Source: Rhodospirillales bacterium URHD0017
GTDB lineage: Bacteria > Pseudomonadota > Alphaproteobacteria > Reyranellales > Reyranellaceae
Assembly (NCBI GenBank): GCA_900110395.1
Contig: FODP01000011.1
Location: 62,001 to 126,000, forward strand
DNA: 64,000 nt
Direction: 5' to 3'
Within the stretch, counting starts at the first letter, position 1; the number at the start of each line of letters is the position of its first letter. Position numbers and translations under genes: made by a program. Below the pieces are notes generated by a model. That model searched no databases. It saw only the letters and a list, made by a program, of their open reading frames with translations, and was not told the DNA's origin. Of the stretch, positions 54,279 through 63,476 are shown piece by piece.

Positions 54279-55135
54279 GACAGGAGCTTGCGGCCATCCT
54301 GCTCGAGCAGGCCGCGCACGAAGGCGAGCGACTTGCCGTGGCGTGGCACCTCGACCCGGGTGGTGATCGGCGTCGTAGCCGTGCCGGCCGAGAGGAACTC
54401 GGCGGCAAAGGCCACGGTCGAGGGCGCCATGCCGGTGGTGAGCCCGGCGGCGCGGGTCACTGCCGAATCGGCAAAGCTCATCATGTAGCCGCCGTGCAGC
54501 ACGCCGCCCGAGTTGCACATGTGGGACAGGGTGGGCTGCACCAGAGAGGCGCCGTCCGTTTCCTTGCGGGCGTAGGAGGGGCCGATATGGCGGGAGTAGA
54601 CGCTGGCGTTCGACAGCAGCTCGAAGCCCGCCGGCACGCTCTGGTGGGCGACGATGGGCGCGGCAGCCGACGCTGCCTCCTTGCGTTCCATGGCCTTGCC
54701 GCGCGGTATGTGGCGGCAGACGCCCGACCACAGCGCGATGGTCCTGCCCTGCTGGGTGATGCTGCCGCGCGCGAAGGCGAGCCGGCCCGTCACCTGCAAG
54801 GGCTCGCCGCTCGCTTCGAGTGGCAGGCCGACGCGGCCGGCGTCGAGGAATTCCACGGCGATGCTTACGGTCACGGCGAAGGCGGTGTTGGTGCCGCCGT
54901 CGGCGGCGCGCCCGGCGACCAGGCAGAGCGCGTAGTCGGCGAAGGTGAGCGTCGCGCCGCCATGCACGCCGCCGGCGTAGTTGCCGTGGCGCGCCTCGGT
55001 CGGCAGCACGCAATGGACGCTGCCGGCCTGCCGCGCGTCGCCCTGGATGCGGTAGTAGAACGGCCCGACATGATCCTCGAAGGGATCGGGCGGCACGAAG
55101 ACAGAGTAGCTGCCGAGGTCGATGGAATCGGGCAT
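54242..55135 (-). CDS. thioesterase-like protein with two fused hotdog domains
   Basis: A 297-residue protein with two PaaI-type hotdog folds in tandem. The first is marked by GNYAGGVHGGATLTFADYALC (near residue 50) and the second by CNSGGVLHGGYMMSFADSAV (near residue 205), each with the HGG turn preceding the central helix. Single-domain relatives dimerise; here the dimer is fused. Probably hydrolyses acyl-CoA esters. Divergent from the enoyl-CoA hydratase gene, 83 bp away. Confidence 0.9.
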   Translation of the reverse strand: MPDSIDLGSYSVFVPPDPFEDHVGPFYYRIQGDARQAGSVHCVLPTEARHGNYAGGVHGGATLTFADYALCLVAGRAADGGTNTAFAVTVSIAVEFLDAGRVGLPLEASGEPLQVTGRLAFARGSITQQGRTIALWSGVCRHIPRGKAMERKEAASAAAPIVAHQSVPAGFELLSNASVYSRHIGPSYARKETDGASLVQPTLSHMCNSGGVLHGGYMMSFADSAVTRAAGLTTGMAPSTVAFAAEFLSAGTATTPITTRVEVPRHGKSLAFVRGLLEQDGRKLLSYSATIKLRPRS

Positions 55136-55218
55136 CCGGGTGGCTCTTGTGAAGGCTCGCTGGGGGGCTCTAATAGATGAAATTCCCCCATCGACAAAGG
55201 GCCACGGAGCGAAACGTC

Positions 55219-56004
55219 ATGGCGTCAGGCGTGCACAAGGTCGACATTTCCTGGGACCGCCGGCCGGCCGGTACGGTCGCCAACGTCGTGTTCGACAATT
55301 CGCGCAAGCTCAATTCGCTCAATCCGCCGGCACTGCTCGACCTCACCGAGGCATTCCTGGGCCTGGCACGCGAGGACGACCTGCGCGTCGTCGTGCTTTC
55401 GGGCGCCGGCGGCAAGGCCTTCATCGGCGGCGCCGATATCAATCACATGGCCGGGATGAAGAGTTCCGAGGACGGGCGGGCCTTCATCACCAGCGTCCAC
55501 AAGCTCTGCCAGGCCATCCGCGACTGCCCCGTGCCGGTGATCTGCCGCATGGAAGGCTACACGCTGGGCGCCGGTCTGGAAGTGGCGGCGGCCTGCGACA
55601 TGCGCATCGCCGCCGACAACGCCTTCTTCGGCATGCCCGAGGTCAAGGTCGGCGTGCCGTCGGTGGTCGAGGCGGCCCTGCTGCCACGGCTGATCGGCTG
55701 GGGCCGCACCTCGTGGTTGCTGCTGACGGCGGAGAACATCGACGCCGCGACGGCCGATCGTTGGGGCATGGTCGAGCAGGTCGTGGCGGTGGCGAAGATC
55801 GGCGAGGCGGTCGAACGCTGCGTCGCCTCGATCGTCGAGGGCACGCCCAAGGCGGTGCGGGCGCAGAAGCGGCTGATGCGGCGCTGGGAGCGGCTGTCGC
55901 TCGACGAGGCGGTACAGGCCGGCATCGACGCCTTCGCCCAGTCGGTCGCCGAGGGTGAGCACATCGAGCGCATGGGCGCGTTCGTCAATCGCAACAGGAA
56001 GTAG
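55219..56004 (+). CDS. enoyl-CoA hydratase/isomerase family protein
   Basis: A 261-residue crotonase-fold protein. The oxyanion and substrate regions are visible: AFIGGADINHMAGM and MEGYTLGAGLEVAAACDMRIA, with the Glu of PEVKVGVPSVVEAALL in the position used by hydratases. ATG at 55219 with GGAG nine bases before it fits the domain start better than the in-frame ATG at 55177. It begins a two-gene operon with the AtuA-like gene 2 bp downstream, suggesting a branched-chain or terpenoid acyl-CoA route. Confidence 0.93.
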   Translation: MASGVHKVDISWDRRPAGTVANVVFDNSRKLNSLNPPALLDLTEAFLGLAREDDLRVVVLSGAGGKAFIGGADINHMAGMKSSEDGRAFITSVHKLCQAIRDCPVPVICRMEGYTLGAGLEVAAACDMRIAADNAFFGMPEVKVGVPSVVEAALLPRLIGWGRTSWLLLTAENIDAATADRWGMVEQVVAVAKIGEAVERCVASIVEGTPKAVRAQKRLMRRWERLSLDEAVQAGIDAFAQSVAEGEHIERMGAFVNRNRK

Positions 56005-56006
56005 CC

Positions 56007-57833
56007 ATGGCCCAAGGGACGAACAAGACCGTCCGCATCGGTTGCCATTCCGGTTTCTGGGGCGACACCGAGACTGCCGCCATCCAGCTCGTGCGCCACG
56101 GCAACGTCGACTACCTGGTGAGCGACTATCTCGCCGAAGTCACCATGTCGATCATGGCGGCGCAGAAGCTGCGCAATCCGCAGCTGGGCTACGCCACGGA
56201 TTTCGTGCAGGTGGTGATGGCGCCGCTGGCGCGCGAGATCGCGGTGAAGAAGATCAAGGTCGTGACCAATGCGGGCGGCGTGAACCCGCAGGCCTGTCGA
56301 GATGCCGTGCTGAAAGCCTGCGAGGCGGCCGGCGTGACGCTCAAGGTGGCGGTCGTGCTGGGCGACGACCTGCTGCCGCGGGTCGACGAGCTGCGCGGGC
56401 TCGACATCCGTGAGATGGATACGGATGCTGAGCTGCCGGCAAAGATCGTCAGCATGAACGCCTATCTCGGCGGCTTCCCGATCGCCCGCGCGCTCGCCGA
56501 GGGCGCCGACGTGGTGATCACCGGGCGCTGCGTCGATTCGGCGGTGACCCTGGGTGCGCTGATCCATGCCTTTGGTTGGACCATGGATGATCACGACAGG
56601 CTCTCGGCCGGCACGCTCTGCGGCCACATCATCGAATGCGGCGCGCAGTGCAACGGCGGCAACTTCACCGACTGGCGGCTGGTGCCCGACTACGACGAGA
56701 TGGGCTTTCCAATCGCCGAGGTTTCAGCCGACGGCTCGTTCGTGCTCTCCAAGCCCGAGGGCACCGGCGGCCTGATCACCACGGCCACGGTGGCCGAACA
56801 GATGCTCTACGAGATCGGCGATCCGCGCGCCTACATGGTGCCCGACGTGGTCTGTGACTTCACCCAGGCGACCTATGTCCAGGTCGGCAAGGACCGCGTG
56901 CGCGTGACGGGCGCCAAGGGCCGGCCGCCAACCGACACCTACAAGGTCTCGACCACGTGGCCCGACGGCTACAAGCTCAGCACCATTTTCATGCTGGGCG
57001 GACGCGAGGCGGTGGCCAAGGGCCAGGCGAGCGCCGATGCCATCATCAAGAAGACGCGCCGCATGTTCCGCGAGAAGAACATGGGCGACTACCGCGACCT
57101 CAGCATCGAGATCATCGGCGGCGAGGCGACCTACGGGCCGCATGCGCGCACCCAGGACAGTCGCGAGGTGGTGGTCAAGATCGCGGCCAAGCACGATCAG
57201 AAGGAGGCGCTGGGCCTGCTCGGCCGCGAGATCGCGCCGATGGCGACCGGCGGCGTGGTCGGCATGACCGGCAGCTTCGGCGCCGGCCGCGCTTCGCCCT
57301 CACCGGTGATCCGCATGTTCTCCTGCTTGGTGCCCAAGACCCAGGTGCCGGTGACGATCGAGATGGACGGCCGCAGCATCACGATGGAACGCGCCGCGAA
57401 GAGCGGTGGCTTCGCGGCTGGCGACCTGCCGGCCGAGGCGCCGCCTGCGCCGCCGTTGCCGACCACCGGTCCCAACGCGGCGACCGAGACAGTCCCGCTG
57501 GTGGCGCTTGCCTACGGTCGCTCGGGCGACAAGGGCGACAACGCCAATATCGGCATCTTCGCGCGTCGCCCGGAGTACGAGCCGATCCTTGATGCCGAGG
57601 TGACGGAGGAAGCGGTTGCCAAATACTTCGCCCATCGCATCCAGGGCAAGGTCACGCGCTGGCGGCTGCCCGGCATCCACGGATTCAACTTCCTGCTGCG
57701 CCAGGCGCTGGGCGGCGGCGGCATGGCCTCGCTCAAGGCCGACCCGCTGGCCAAGGCCTTCGCCCAGATGCTTTTGGATATGCCGGTCAGGGTGCCGGCA
57801 TCGCTCGCCGACGCCCGAGATACATCACGATGA
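56007..57833 (+). CDS. AtuA/DUF1446 family protein (acyclic terpene utilisation-like)
   Basis: A 608-residue protein. The N-terminal two-thirds matches DUF1446/AtuA: IGCHSGFWGDTETAAIQLV, YLVSDYLAEVTMSIMA, VTNAGGVNPQAC, GADVVITGRCVDSAVTLGALIHAFGW and GHIIECGAQCNGGNFTDW. The C-terminal third (ALAYGRSGDKGDNANIGIFAR...) matches the small AtuA-like C-terminal domain found fused or as a neighbour. AtuA acts in citronellol/geranyl-CoA breakdown in Pseudomonas; its exact reaction is not known. Here no geranyl-CoA carboxylase genes are adjacent. Overlaps the opposite gene by 47 bp. Confidence 0.92.
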   Translation: MAQGTNKTVRIGCHSGFWGDTETAAIQLVRHGNVDYLVSDYLAEVTMSIMAAQKLRNPQLGYATDFVQVVMAPLAREIAVKKIKVVTNAGGVNPQACRDAVLKACEAAGVTLKVAVVLGDDLLPRVDELRGLDIREMDTDAELPAKIVSMNAYLGGFPIARALAEGADVVITGRCVDSAVTLGALIHAFGWTMDDHDRLSAGTLCGHIIECGAQCNGGNFTDWRLVPDYDEMGFPIAEVSADGSFVLSKPEGTGGLITTATVAEQMLYEIGDPRAYMVPDVVCDFTQATYVQVGKDRVRVTGAKGRPPTDTYKVSTTWPDGYKLSTIFMLGGREAVAKGQASADAIIKKTRRMFREKNMGDYRDLSIEIIGGEATYGPHARTQDSREVVVKIAAKHDQKEALGLLGREIAPMATGGVVGMTGSFGAGRASPSPVIRMFSCLVPKTQVPVTIEMDGRSITMERAAKSGGFAAGDLPAEAPPAPPLPTTGPNAATETVPLVALAYGRSGDKGDNANIGIFARRPEYEPILDAEVTEEAVAKYFAHRIQGKVTRWRLPGIHGFNFLLRQALGGGGMASLKADPLAKAFAQMLLDMPVRVPASLADARDTSR

Positions 57834-58491
57834 GGAGGATGAGGGCCGGATTGATCACCTGGATCGCGTCGAGCACGAACACGCCGATGCCGCCGGCGAG
57901 GAAGACGGGCAGCGAGCCGATCATGATCGCGTGAAAGACGATGCCGGCGACGATGGTGGCGATGACGGCGCGCCAGCCCAGCTGGTAGCGGGAGAGGGCG
58001 ACGTGGAAGGCCCACAGCGACAGTGGCACGAAGAAGACGAGCGCCGTCAACAGGCCGGCATTGTAGGCGCCGTGCGCTACGACGGGGATGAGGTGGATGA
58101 GGGTGTTGACGAAGGGGATGGCGAAGAAGGCAAGCGCGAACCCTGGCCAGCGTCGGCCGAGCAGCGCCGTCACGGGGCCGAACACCCAGACGCAGGTTAT
58201 GTTGACGGCGTTGACGAAGGAGAAGGGGATCGGGCAGGTCTGGACGTCGGGTTGGCCCATGTTCCGGCACATCTCGCCGCGGAAGGCGTAGGTCGCACCC
58301 CGCAGGTCGATGCCGTGCTCCTCGAACTGGTGGATCAGGTAGGCCAGCATGCCCAACCAGGCCAGCCAGACGAGGTCTCGCCAGCGCGACACCGTGAGGT
58401 CGCTGCGCAGAGCGTCAGTGCAGAGCAGCAGAGCCAGGAGAAGCGCCGCGCCGAGGCCCATGTAGGGCCAGACAAAAGAGAACTCGAACAT
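57787..58491 (-). CDS. HXXEE domain membrane protein
   Basis: A 234-residue protein with about seven hydrophobic segments. LAYLIHQFEEHGIDLRG contains the His-x-x-Glu-Glu motif that names the family, and further His residues lie in helices (NTLIHLIPVVAHGAYN). Function of the family is unknown; a metal-dependent membrane enzyme has been suggested by the motif. Start at 58491 (MFEFSFVWPYMGLG), without a strong SD. Tail-to-tail overlap with the AtuA-like gene. Confidence 0.82.
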   Translation of the reverse strand: MFEFSFVWPYMGLGAALLLALLLCTDALRSDLTVSRWRDLVWLAWLGMLAYLIHQFEEHGIDLRGATYAFRGEMCRNMGQPDVQTCPIPFSFVNAVNITCVWVFGPVTALLGRRWPGFALAFFAIPFVNTLIHLIPVVAHGAYNAGLLTALVFFVPLSLWAFHVALSRYQLGWRAVIATIVAGIVFHAIMIGSLPVFLAGGIGVFVLDAIQVINPALILLIVMYLGRRRAMPAP

Positions 58492-58548
58492 GAAGCGCCA
58501 CACTAGCCTTGCGCCCTCCCCGTCATCAAATGGTGTATCCTGTCGGCC

Positions 58549-58719
58549 ATGACTGCCGCTTCGAAACCCGCCCCGGAGAAGAACGCCCCTCACGATGGTG
58601 GGCGCAGCGAAAGGTTGGCGGCCGCCTTGCGGGAAAACCTCAGGCGTCGTAAGGCGCAGGCGCGTGTCCGCGAGGACGCCAAGACCGAAGCTCAGCCCGC
58701 CAAAAGCCCCCGCAAATGA
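58549..58719 (+). CDS. small basic protein coupled to dcd
   Basis: A 56-residue frame, MTAASKPAPEKNAPHDGGRS at the start and a helix ERLAAALRENLRRRKAQARV later. Its TGA overlaps the dcd ATG (ATGA at 58716-58719), so it is translationally coupled. Small proteins with an N-terminal disordered part and a LREN-LRRRKAQAR helix recur in alphaproteobacteria, which supports it being real. Role unknown. Confidence 0.75.
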   Translation: MTAASKPAPEKNAPHDGGRSERLAAALRENLRRRKAQARVREDAKTEAQPAKSPRK

Positions 58720-59270
58720 CCATCCTCTCCGATCGCTGGATCCGCCGCATGTCGCAGGAGAAGGGCATGATCGAGCCCTTCGTCGACGCGCAGAAGCGCG
58801 ACGGCGTGATCTCCTATGGGCTCTCGTCCTACGGCTACGACGCGCGCGTGGGCCGCAACTTCAAGATCTTTACCAACGTTGATTCGGCCGTGGTCGACCC
58901 CAAGAACTTCGCGGCCAACAGCTTCGTCGACCGCACGGCCGACGTCTGCATCATCCCGCCCAATTCCTTCGCGTTGGCGAGCACCGTAGAATATTTCCGC
59001 ATCCCGCGTGACGTGCTGGTGATCTGCGTCGGCAAGTCGACCTATGCGCGCTGCGGCATCATCGTGAACGTGACGCCGCTGGAGCCCGAGTGGGAAGGCC
59101 ACGTCACGCTGGAATTCTCCAACACCACGCCCTTGCCGGCGCGCATCTATGCCAACGAAGGCGCCGCGCAGTTCCTGTTCCTGCAGGGCAACGAGCCCTG
59201 CGAGACCTCCTACCGCGACAAGGCCGGCAAGTATCAGGGCCAGCGCGGCGTCACCCTGCCGAAGATCTGA
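58716..59270 (+). CDS. dcd: dCTP deaminase
   Basis: A 184-residue enzyme converting dCTP to dUTP for thymidylate synthesis. Visible: GVISYGLSSYGYDARVGRNF at the N-terminus, PPNSFALASTVEYFRIP, GKSTYARCGIIVNVTPLEPEWEG (with the active-site Ser/Arg and Glu) and IYANEGAAQFLFLQGNEPCE; length and order match the trimeric family. Stop lies 14 bp before the murA start, with GGAAGGAGG between. Confidence 0.97.
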   Translation: MTILSDRWIRRMSQEKGMIEPFVDAQKRDGVISYGLSSYGYDARVGRNFKIFTNVDSAVVDPKNFAANSFVDRTADVCIIPPNSFALASTVEYFRIPRDVLVICVGKSTYARCGIIVNVTPLEPEWEGHVTLEFSNTTPLPARIYANEGAAQFLFLQGNEPCETSYRDKAGKYQGQRGVTLPKI

Positions 59271-59284
59271 CGGAAGGAGGGACC

Positions 59285-60568
59285 ATGGACCGACTCCGCA
59301 TCAAGGGCGGCCGCCAGCTCAAGGGCGAGATCCGCATCTCCGGCTCGAAGAACGCCTCGCTGCCGCTGATGGTCGCGGCGCTGCTGACCGACCGCAAGCT
59401 CACGCTGCACAACGTGCCGCGGCTCGCCGATATCACCACCATGATCCAACTGCTGAAGCAGCATGGCGTGGAGGTGACCGCCGGTCCTGGCGAGAACGGC
59501 CACGACCGCGGCACGACGCTCACCCTGCAGGCCGGCAAGATCGCCTCGACCACGGCGCCCTACGACATCGTGCGCAAGATGCGCGCCTCGGTGCTGGTGC
59601 TGGGTCCGCTGCTGGCGCGCGAGGGCCAGGCCCGCGTGTCGCTGCCCGGCGGCTGCGCCATCGGTGCGCGCCCGGTCGACCTGCATATCGCCGGGCTGAA
59701 GACGATGGGCGCCGAGATCGACATCGACGGCGGCTACCTCGTCGCCAAGGCGCCCAAGGGGTTGAAGGGCGCGCGCTTCACCTTCCCCAAGGTGTCGGTC
59801 GGTGCCACCGAAAACCTGATGATGGCGGCCTCCCTCGCCAAGGGCACGACCGTGCTCGACAACGCCGCGCGCGAGCCCGAGATCACCGACCTCGCCGAGT
59901 GCCTGCAAAGCATGGGCGTGCCGGTGCGCGGCATCGGCACCGAGACGCTGACCATCGAGGGCGTGCGCTCGCTCAAGGAAGCCTCGCATCGCGTCATCCC
60001 TGACCGCATCGAGACCGGCACCTACGCCATGGCGGTCGCCATGACGGCAGGCGATGTTGAACTTGTTGGCGGTCGGCTCGACCTGATCGAATCGGCGGTG
60101 CAGACCTTGCGCGCGGCCGGCGTCACGCTCGAGAAGACCGAGAAGGGCCTGCGCGTGCAGCGCACCAACGGCGCATTGACCGGCGTCGACGTCATGACCG
60201 AGCCCTATCCCGGTTTCCCGACCGACCTGCAGGCGCAGATGATGGCGCTGATGACGCGCGCCGAGGGCGCCTCGATGATCACCGAGACGGTGTTCGAGAG
60301 CCGCTTCATGCACGTGCCCGAGCTCTCGCGCATGGGCGCCAACGTCACCATCCATCACGAGTCGGCCCTGGTGCGCGGGGTGCCGAAGCTGCGCGGCGCG
60401 GAGGTCATGGCGACCGACCTGCGCGCCTCGGTGTCGCTTGCCATTGCGGCCCTTGCGGCCGAAGGCGACACGGTGGTGAACCGGCTCTATCATCTGGATC
60501 GCGGTTACGAGCGTCTCGAGGAGAAGCTCGCCGCCTGCGGCGCCGACATCGAGCGGCTGAAGGGATGA
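59285..60568 (+). CDS. murA: UDP-N-acetylglucosamine 1-carboxyvinyltransferase
   Basis: A 427-residue cytoplasmic enzyme for the first committed step of peptidoglycan synthesis, adding enolpyruvate to UDP-GlcNAc. RIKGGRQLKGEIRISGSKNASLPLM opens the first inside-out barrel; the catalytic Cys is in LPGGCAIGARPVDLH (near residue 123), so fosfomycin could bind. YPGFPTDLQAQMMAL and NRLYHLDRGYERLEEKL close the family pattern. Strong SD GGAAGGAGG. Its stop overlaps the start of the DUF2948 gene. Confidence 0.97.
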   Translation: MDRLRIKGGRQLKGEIRISGSKNASLPLMVAALLTDRKLTLHNVPRLADITTMIQLLKQHGVEVTAGPGENGHDRGTTLTLQAGKIASTTAPYDIVRKMRASVLVLGPLLAREGQARVSLPGGCAIGARPVDLHIAGLKTMGAEIDIDGGYLVAKAPKGLKGARFTFPKVSVGATENLMMAASLAKGTTVLDNAAREPEITDLAECLQSMGVPVRGIGTETLTIEGVRSLKEASHRVIPDRIETGTYAMAVAMTAGDVELVGGRLDLIESAVQTLRAAGVTLEKTEKGLRVQRTNGALTGVDVMTEPYPGFPTDLQAQMMALMTRAEGASMITETVFESRFMHVPELSRMGANVTIHHESALVRGVPKLRGAEVMATDLRASVSLAIAALAAEGDTVVNRLYHLDRGYERLEEKLAACGADIERLKG

Positions 60569-60990
60569 TGAGCGGGCTGAAACTCTCGGCGCTGGACGCG
60601 GACGACCTCGACGTCATATCGGCGGCGGTCCAGGACGCGCTGGTCGCGGTGCGCGACTGCGCCTACTTCAAGGACGAGAAGCGCTTCGTTCTGCTTTTGA
60701 ACCGCTTCCGATGGGAGGCCGACCCGAGCGTCGAGGCCGCCCATTCGCGCACCCATTCCGCCCTTGTTTTCAACGAGGTGACGGCCGTCCGCCATCACGA
60801 CGTCCCGCTCGACCAACCCGACCGCATGCTCGAACTGCTGGCGGTGGCGCAGGAAAACGACCGTTCAGTCACGCTGCGGTTCGCCGCAGGCCGGGCCATA
60901 CGGCTGGAAATCGGCCGGCTTGCGTGCCATTTGGGGGATGTCGGGGAGCCTTGGGCCACCCCGTGGAAGCCCGCCCATCCGGTCGAATGA
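60565..60990 (+). CDS. DUF2948 family protein
   Basis: A 141-residue protein of an alphaproteobacterial family: LKLSALDADDLDVISAAVQDALV, FKDEKRFVLLLNRFRWE, then a beta-rich half ending LRLEIGRLACHLGDVGEPW-like. Always seen by me between murA and hisG in this group, so probably an accessory housekeeping protein. Starts at ATGATG overlapping the murA stop. Function unknown. Confidence 0.92.
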   Translation: MMSGLKLSALDADDLDVISAAVQDALVAVRDCAYFKDEKRFVLLLNRFRWEADPSVEAAHSRTHSALVFNEVTAVRHHDVPLDQPDRMLELLAVAQENDRSVTLRFAAGRAIRLEIGRLACHLGDVGEPWATPWKPAHPVE

Positions 60991-61028
60991 CCGCTGAAGG
61001 GCGGGCATTCGTTACTGGAGCAACTGTC

Positions 61029-61697
61029 GTGTCGAGCGAGCCCAACGAGAAGCTTATTCTGGCGCTGCCCAAGGGTCGCATCCTGAAGGAAGCGGCGCCC
61101 CTGTTCGCGCGCGCCGGCATCGAGCCCGAGGCCGCCTTCGCCGATCCGGAGGCGCGCCAGCTGCGCTTCACCACCAACCATCCCGACCTCGACATCATCC
61201 GCGTGCGCTCCTTCGACGTCGCGACGTTCGTGGCTTTCGGCGCCGCCCATCTCGGCATCGCCGGCGGCGACGTGCTGATGGAGTTCGACTATCCCGAGAT
61301 CTATGCACCGATCGATCTCAATATCGGCCACTGCCGATTGGCCGTCGCCGAACCTGTCGAGATGGCAGGCAGCGACGATCCGCGGCGCTGGAGCCACGTG
61401 CGCATCGCCACCAAGTATCCCGAGGTGACGCGCCGCCACTTCGCCGCACGCGGCGTCCAGGCAGAATGCGTGAAGCTCTCCGGCGCGATGGAGCTGGCGC
61501 CGTCGCTCGGACTGAGCCATCGCATCGTCGATCTCGTCGATTCTGGCCGCACGCTGAAGGAAAACGGCCTGGTCGAGGTCGAGCACATCGCCGATATCAC
61601 CTCGCGCTTCATCGTCAATCGCGCTGCGCTGAAGACCCAGCCGGAGCGGATCGGTCGCTGGGTCGACCGCTTCCGCGAGATCTCCCGTGCCGCCTAA
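61029..61697 (+). CDS. hisG: ATP phosphoribosyltransferase, short form
   Basis: A 222-residue catalytic subunit for the first step of histidine synthesis. LILALPKGRILKEAAPLF, FDVATFVAFGAAHLGIAGGDVLMEF and the PRPP loop VDLVDSGRTLKENGL are family marks. The short form lacks the C-terminal histidine-binding domain and needs HisZ, which is not in this window. GTG at 61029 has GGAG eight bases before it; an ATG at 60987 overlapping the DUF2948 stop would add 14 residues and is the alternative. Confidence 0.95.
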   Translation: MSSEPNEKLILALPKGRILKEAAPLFARAGIEPEAAFADPEARQLRFTTNHPDLDIIRVRSFDVATFVAFGAAHLGIAGGDVLMEFDYPEIYAPIDLNIGHCRLAVAEPVEMAGSDDPRRWSHVRIATKYPEVTRRHFAARGVQAECVKLSGAMELAPSLGLSHRIVDLVDSGRTLKENGLVEVEHIADITSRFIVNRAALKTQPERIGRWVDRFREISRAA

Positions 61698-62994
61698 ACG
61701 GCTCGACGCCGCGGCGCCGGGCTTCGAAAAGGACTTTTCGGCCTTCCTGGGGCGCAATCGCGACACCGACGAGAACGTCGATCGCGTCGTGGCCGACATC
61801 ATCGCTGACGTGCGCACGCGCGGCGATGAAGCCGTCGTCGACTACACGCGGAAATTCGATTGGCCCGGGGCTGAGCTTTCGAACCTGCGTCTGTCCGATA
61901 CAGAACGGCGGGCGGCGGCAGCCAATGTACCGGCGGCCCAGCGCGACGCGCTCGCCTTCGCCGCCCGGCGCATCGAAGCCTTCCATCGCGCGCTGTTGCC
62001 CAAGGACGTCGACTTCACCGATGCCACCGGCACGCGGCTCGGCGCCCGCTACCGGCCGCTCGAGTCGGTCGGCGTCTATGTGCCGGGTGGCCTCGCCGCC
62101 TATCCGTCCTCGGTGCTGATGAACATCGTGCCGGCCAAGGTGGCGGGCGTGGCCCGCATCGTCATGGTCGTGCCGACGCCGGGCGGCGTGCTCAATCCGC
62201 TGGTGATGCTGGCGGCCGAGATCGCCGGCGCCGACGAGGTCTGGCGCATCGGCGGTGCCCAGGCCGTGGCCGCGCTGGCCTACGGCACGCAATCGATCGT
62301 GCCGGTCGACAAGGTCACCGGTCCGGGCAACGCCTATGTCGCGGCCGCCAAGCGGCGCGTGTTCGGCCAGGTCGGCATCGACCTCATCGCTGGCCCATCG
62401 GAGATCCTGGTTGTCGCCGACAGGCAGAACGATCCCGCCTGGATCGCTGCCGATCTTCTGTCCCAGGCCGAGCACGATGCCTCTTCGCAGTCGATCCTGA
62501 TCACCGACGATGCCGCCTTCGCCGATCGCGTGGCCGCGGCCGTCGAGACCGAGCTTTCCGGCATGGCGCGCGCCGACATCGCGGGTGCGAGCTGGCGCGA
62601 CAATGGCTGCATCATCCTTGTGCCCGACCTTTTGGCGTCGGCGCCGATCGCCGATCGCATCGCCGCCGAGCATGTCGAGCTCGCGATGGAAGCGGCCCCT
62701 GCCGAGGCGCTGGCCGGCCGTATCCGGCACGCCGGCGCGATCTTCATCGGCCGCCACACGCCCGAGGCGATCGGCGACTATGTCGCCGGCACCAACCACG
62801 TGCTGCCGACCTCGCGCGCGGCGCGCTTCTCGGGCGGGCTCGGGGTCAGCGACTTCCTCAAGCGCACCTCGCTGGTCGCCTGCACGCCCGCGGCGCTGGC
62901 CGAGCTGGGGCCGGCGGCACTGGCGCTCGCCGAGGCCGAAGGGTTGGGAGCGCACGGCCGGTCGGTGTCGATCCGGCTCAATCGCCGCGGCTGA
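61687..62994 (+). CDS. hisD: histidinol dehydrogenase
   Basis: A 435-residue zinc enzyme that oxidises histidinol to histidine with two NAD+. Visible: VGVYVPGGLAAYPSSVLMNIVPAKVAG, GGAQAVAALAYGTQSI, DKVTGPGNAYVAAAKR, GPSEILVVAD, and the zinc and catalytic residues in LLSQAEHDASSQS and AGTNHVLPTSRAARFSGGL. Starts with GTG 10 bp inside the hisG gene, so it is translationally coupled to it. Confidence 0.97.
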   Translation: MPPKRLDAAAPGFEKDFSAFLGRNRDTDENVDRVVADIIADVRTRGDEAVVDYTRKFDWPGAELSNLRLSDTERRAAAANVPAAQRDALAFAARRIEAFHRALLPKDVDFTDATGTRLGARYRPLESVGVYVPGGLAAYPSSVLMNIVPAKVAGVARIVMVVPTPGGVLNPLVMLAAEIAGADEVWRIGGAQAVAALAYGTQSIVPVDKVTGPGNAYVAAAKRRVFGQVGIDLIAGPSEILVVADRQNDPAWIAADLLSQAEHDASSQSILITDDAAFADRVAAAVETELSGMARADIAGASWRDNGCIILVPDLLASAPIADRIAAEHVELAMEAAPAEALAGRIRHAGAIFIGRHTPEAIGDYVAGTNHVLPTSRAARFSGGLGVSDFLKRTSLVACTPAALAELGPAALALAEAEGLGAHGRSVSIRLNRRG

Positions 62995-62999
62995 AACCG

Positions 63000-63476
63000 G
63001 TGCCCGACAAAGCGCGCCGCATCATCGACATCGCGCTCGACGAAGAGTCGGTGGCGCGCCGTTCGCCGGAAGTCGAGCACGAGCGGGCGGTGGCGCTGTT
63101 CGATCTCATCGAGGAGAACGACTTCGTGCTGGTCGGCGGCACGCCCGGTCCATATCGCCTGCACATCGGCATCTTCGAGCAGCGTCTGGTGTTCGACGTG
63201 CGCGATGCCGACGACAACAAGCTGCGCGACATCGTGTTGTCGCTGACGCCCTTCCGCAAGGTGGTGAAGGACTACTTCCTGATCTGCGAGAGCTACTACG
63301 TCGCCATCAAGAAGCTCAGCCCCTCGCAGATCGAGGCGCTCGACATGGGCCGGCGTGGCCTGCACAACGAGGGCTCCGAGCTTTTGCGCGAGCGACTCGA
63401 CGGCAAGATCGAGGTCGATCTCGACACGGCGCGCCGGCTGTTCACCCTGATCTGCGCTCTGCACATCAAGCTATGA
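63000..63476 (+). CDS. UPF0262 family protein
   Basis: A 158-residue protein with the family pattern IIDIALDEESVARRSPEVEHERAVALFDL and YRLHIGIFEQRLVFDVRD, then PFRKVVKDYFLICESYYVAI and a closing helix DTARRLFTLICALHIK. Restricted to alphaproteobacteria and located after hisD. Function unknown. GTG start at 63000, five bases after the hisD stop; its own stop overlaps the next start. Confidence 0.93.
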   Translation: MPDKARRIIDIALDEESVARRSPEVEHERAVALFDLIEENDFVLVGGTPGPYRLHIGIFEQRLVFDVRDADDNKLRDIVLSLTPFRKVVKDYFLICESYYVAIKKLSPSQIEALDMGRRGLHNEGSELLRERLDGKIEVDLDTARRLFTLICALHIKL

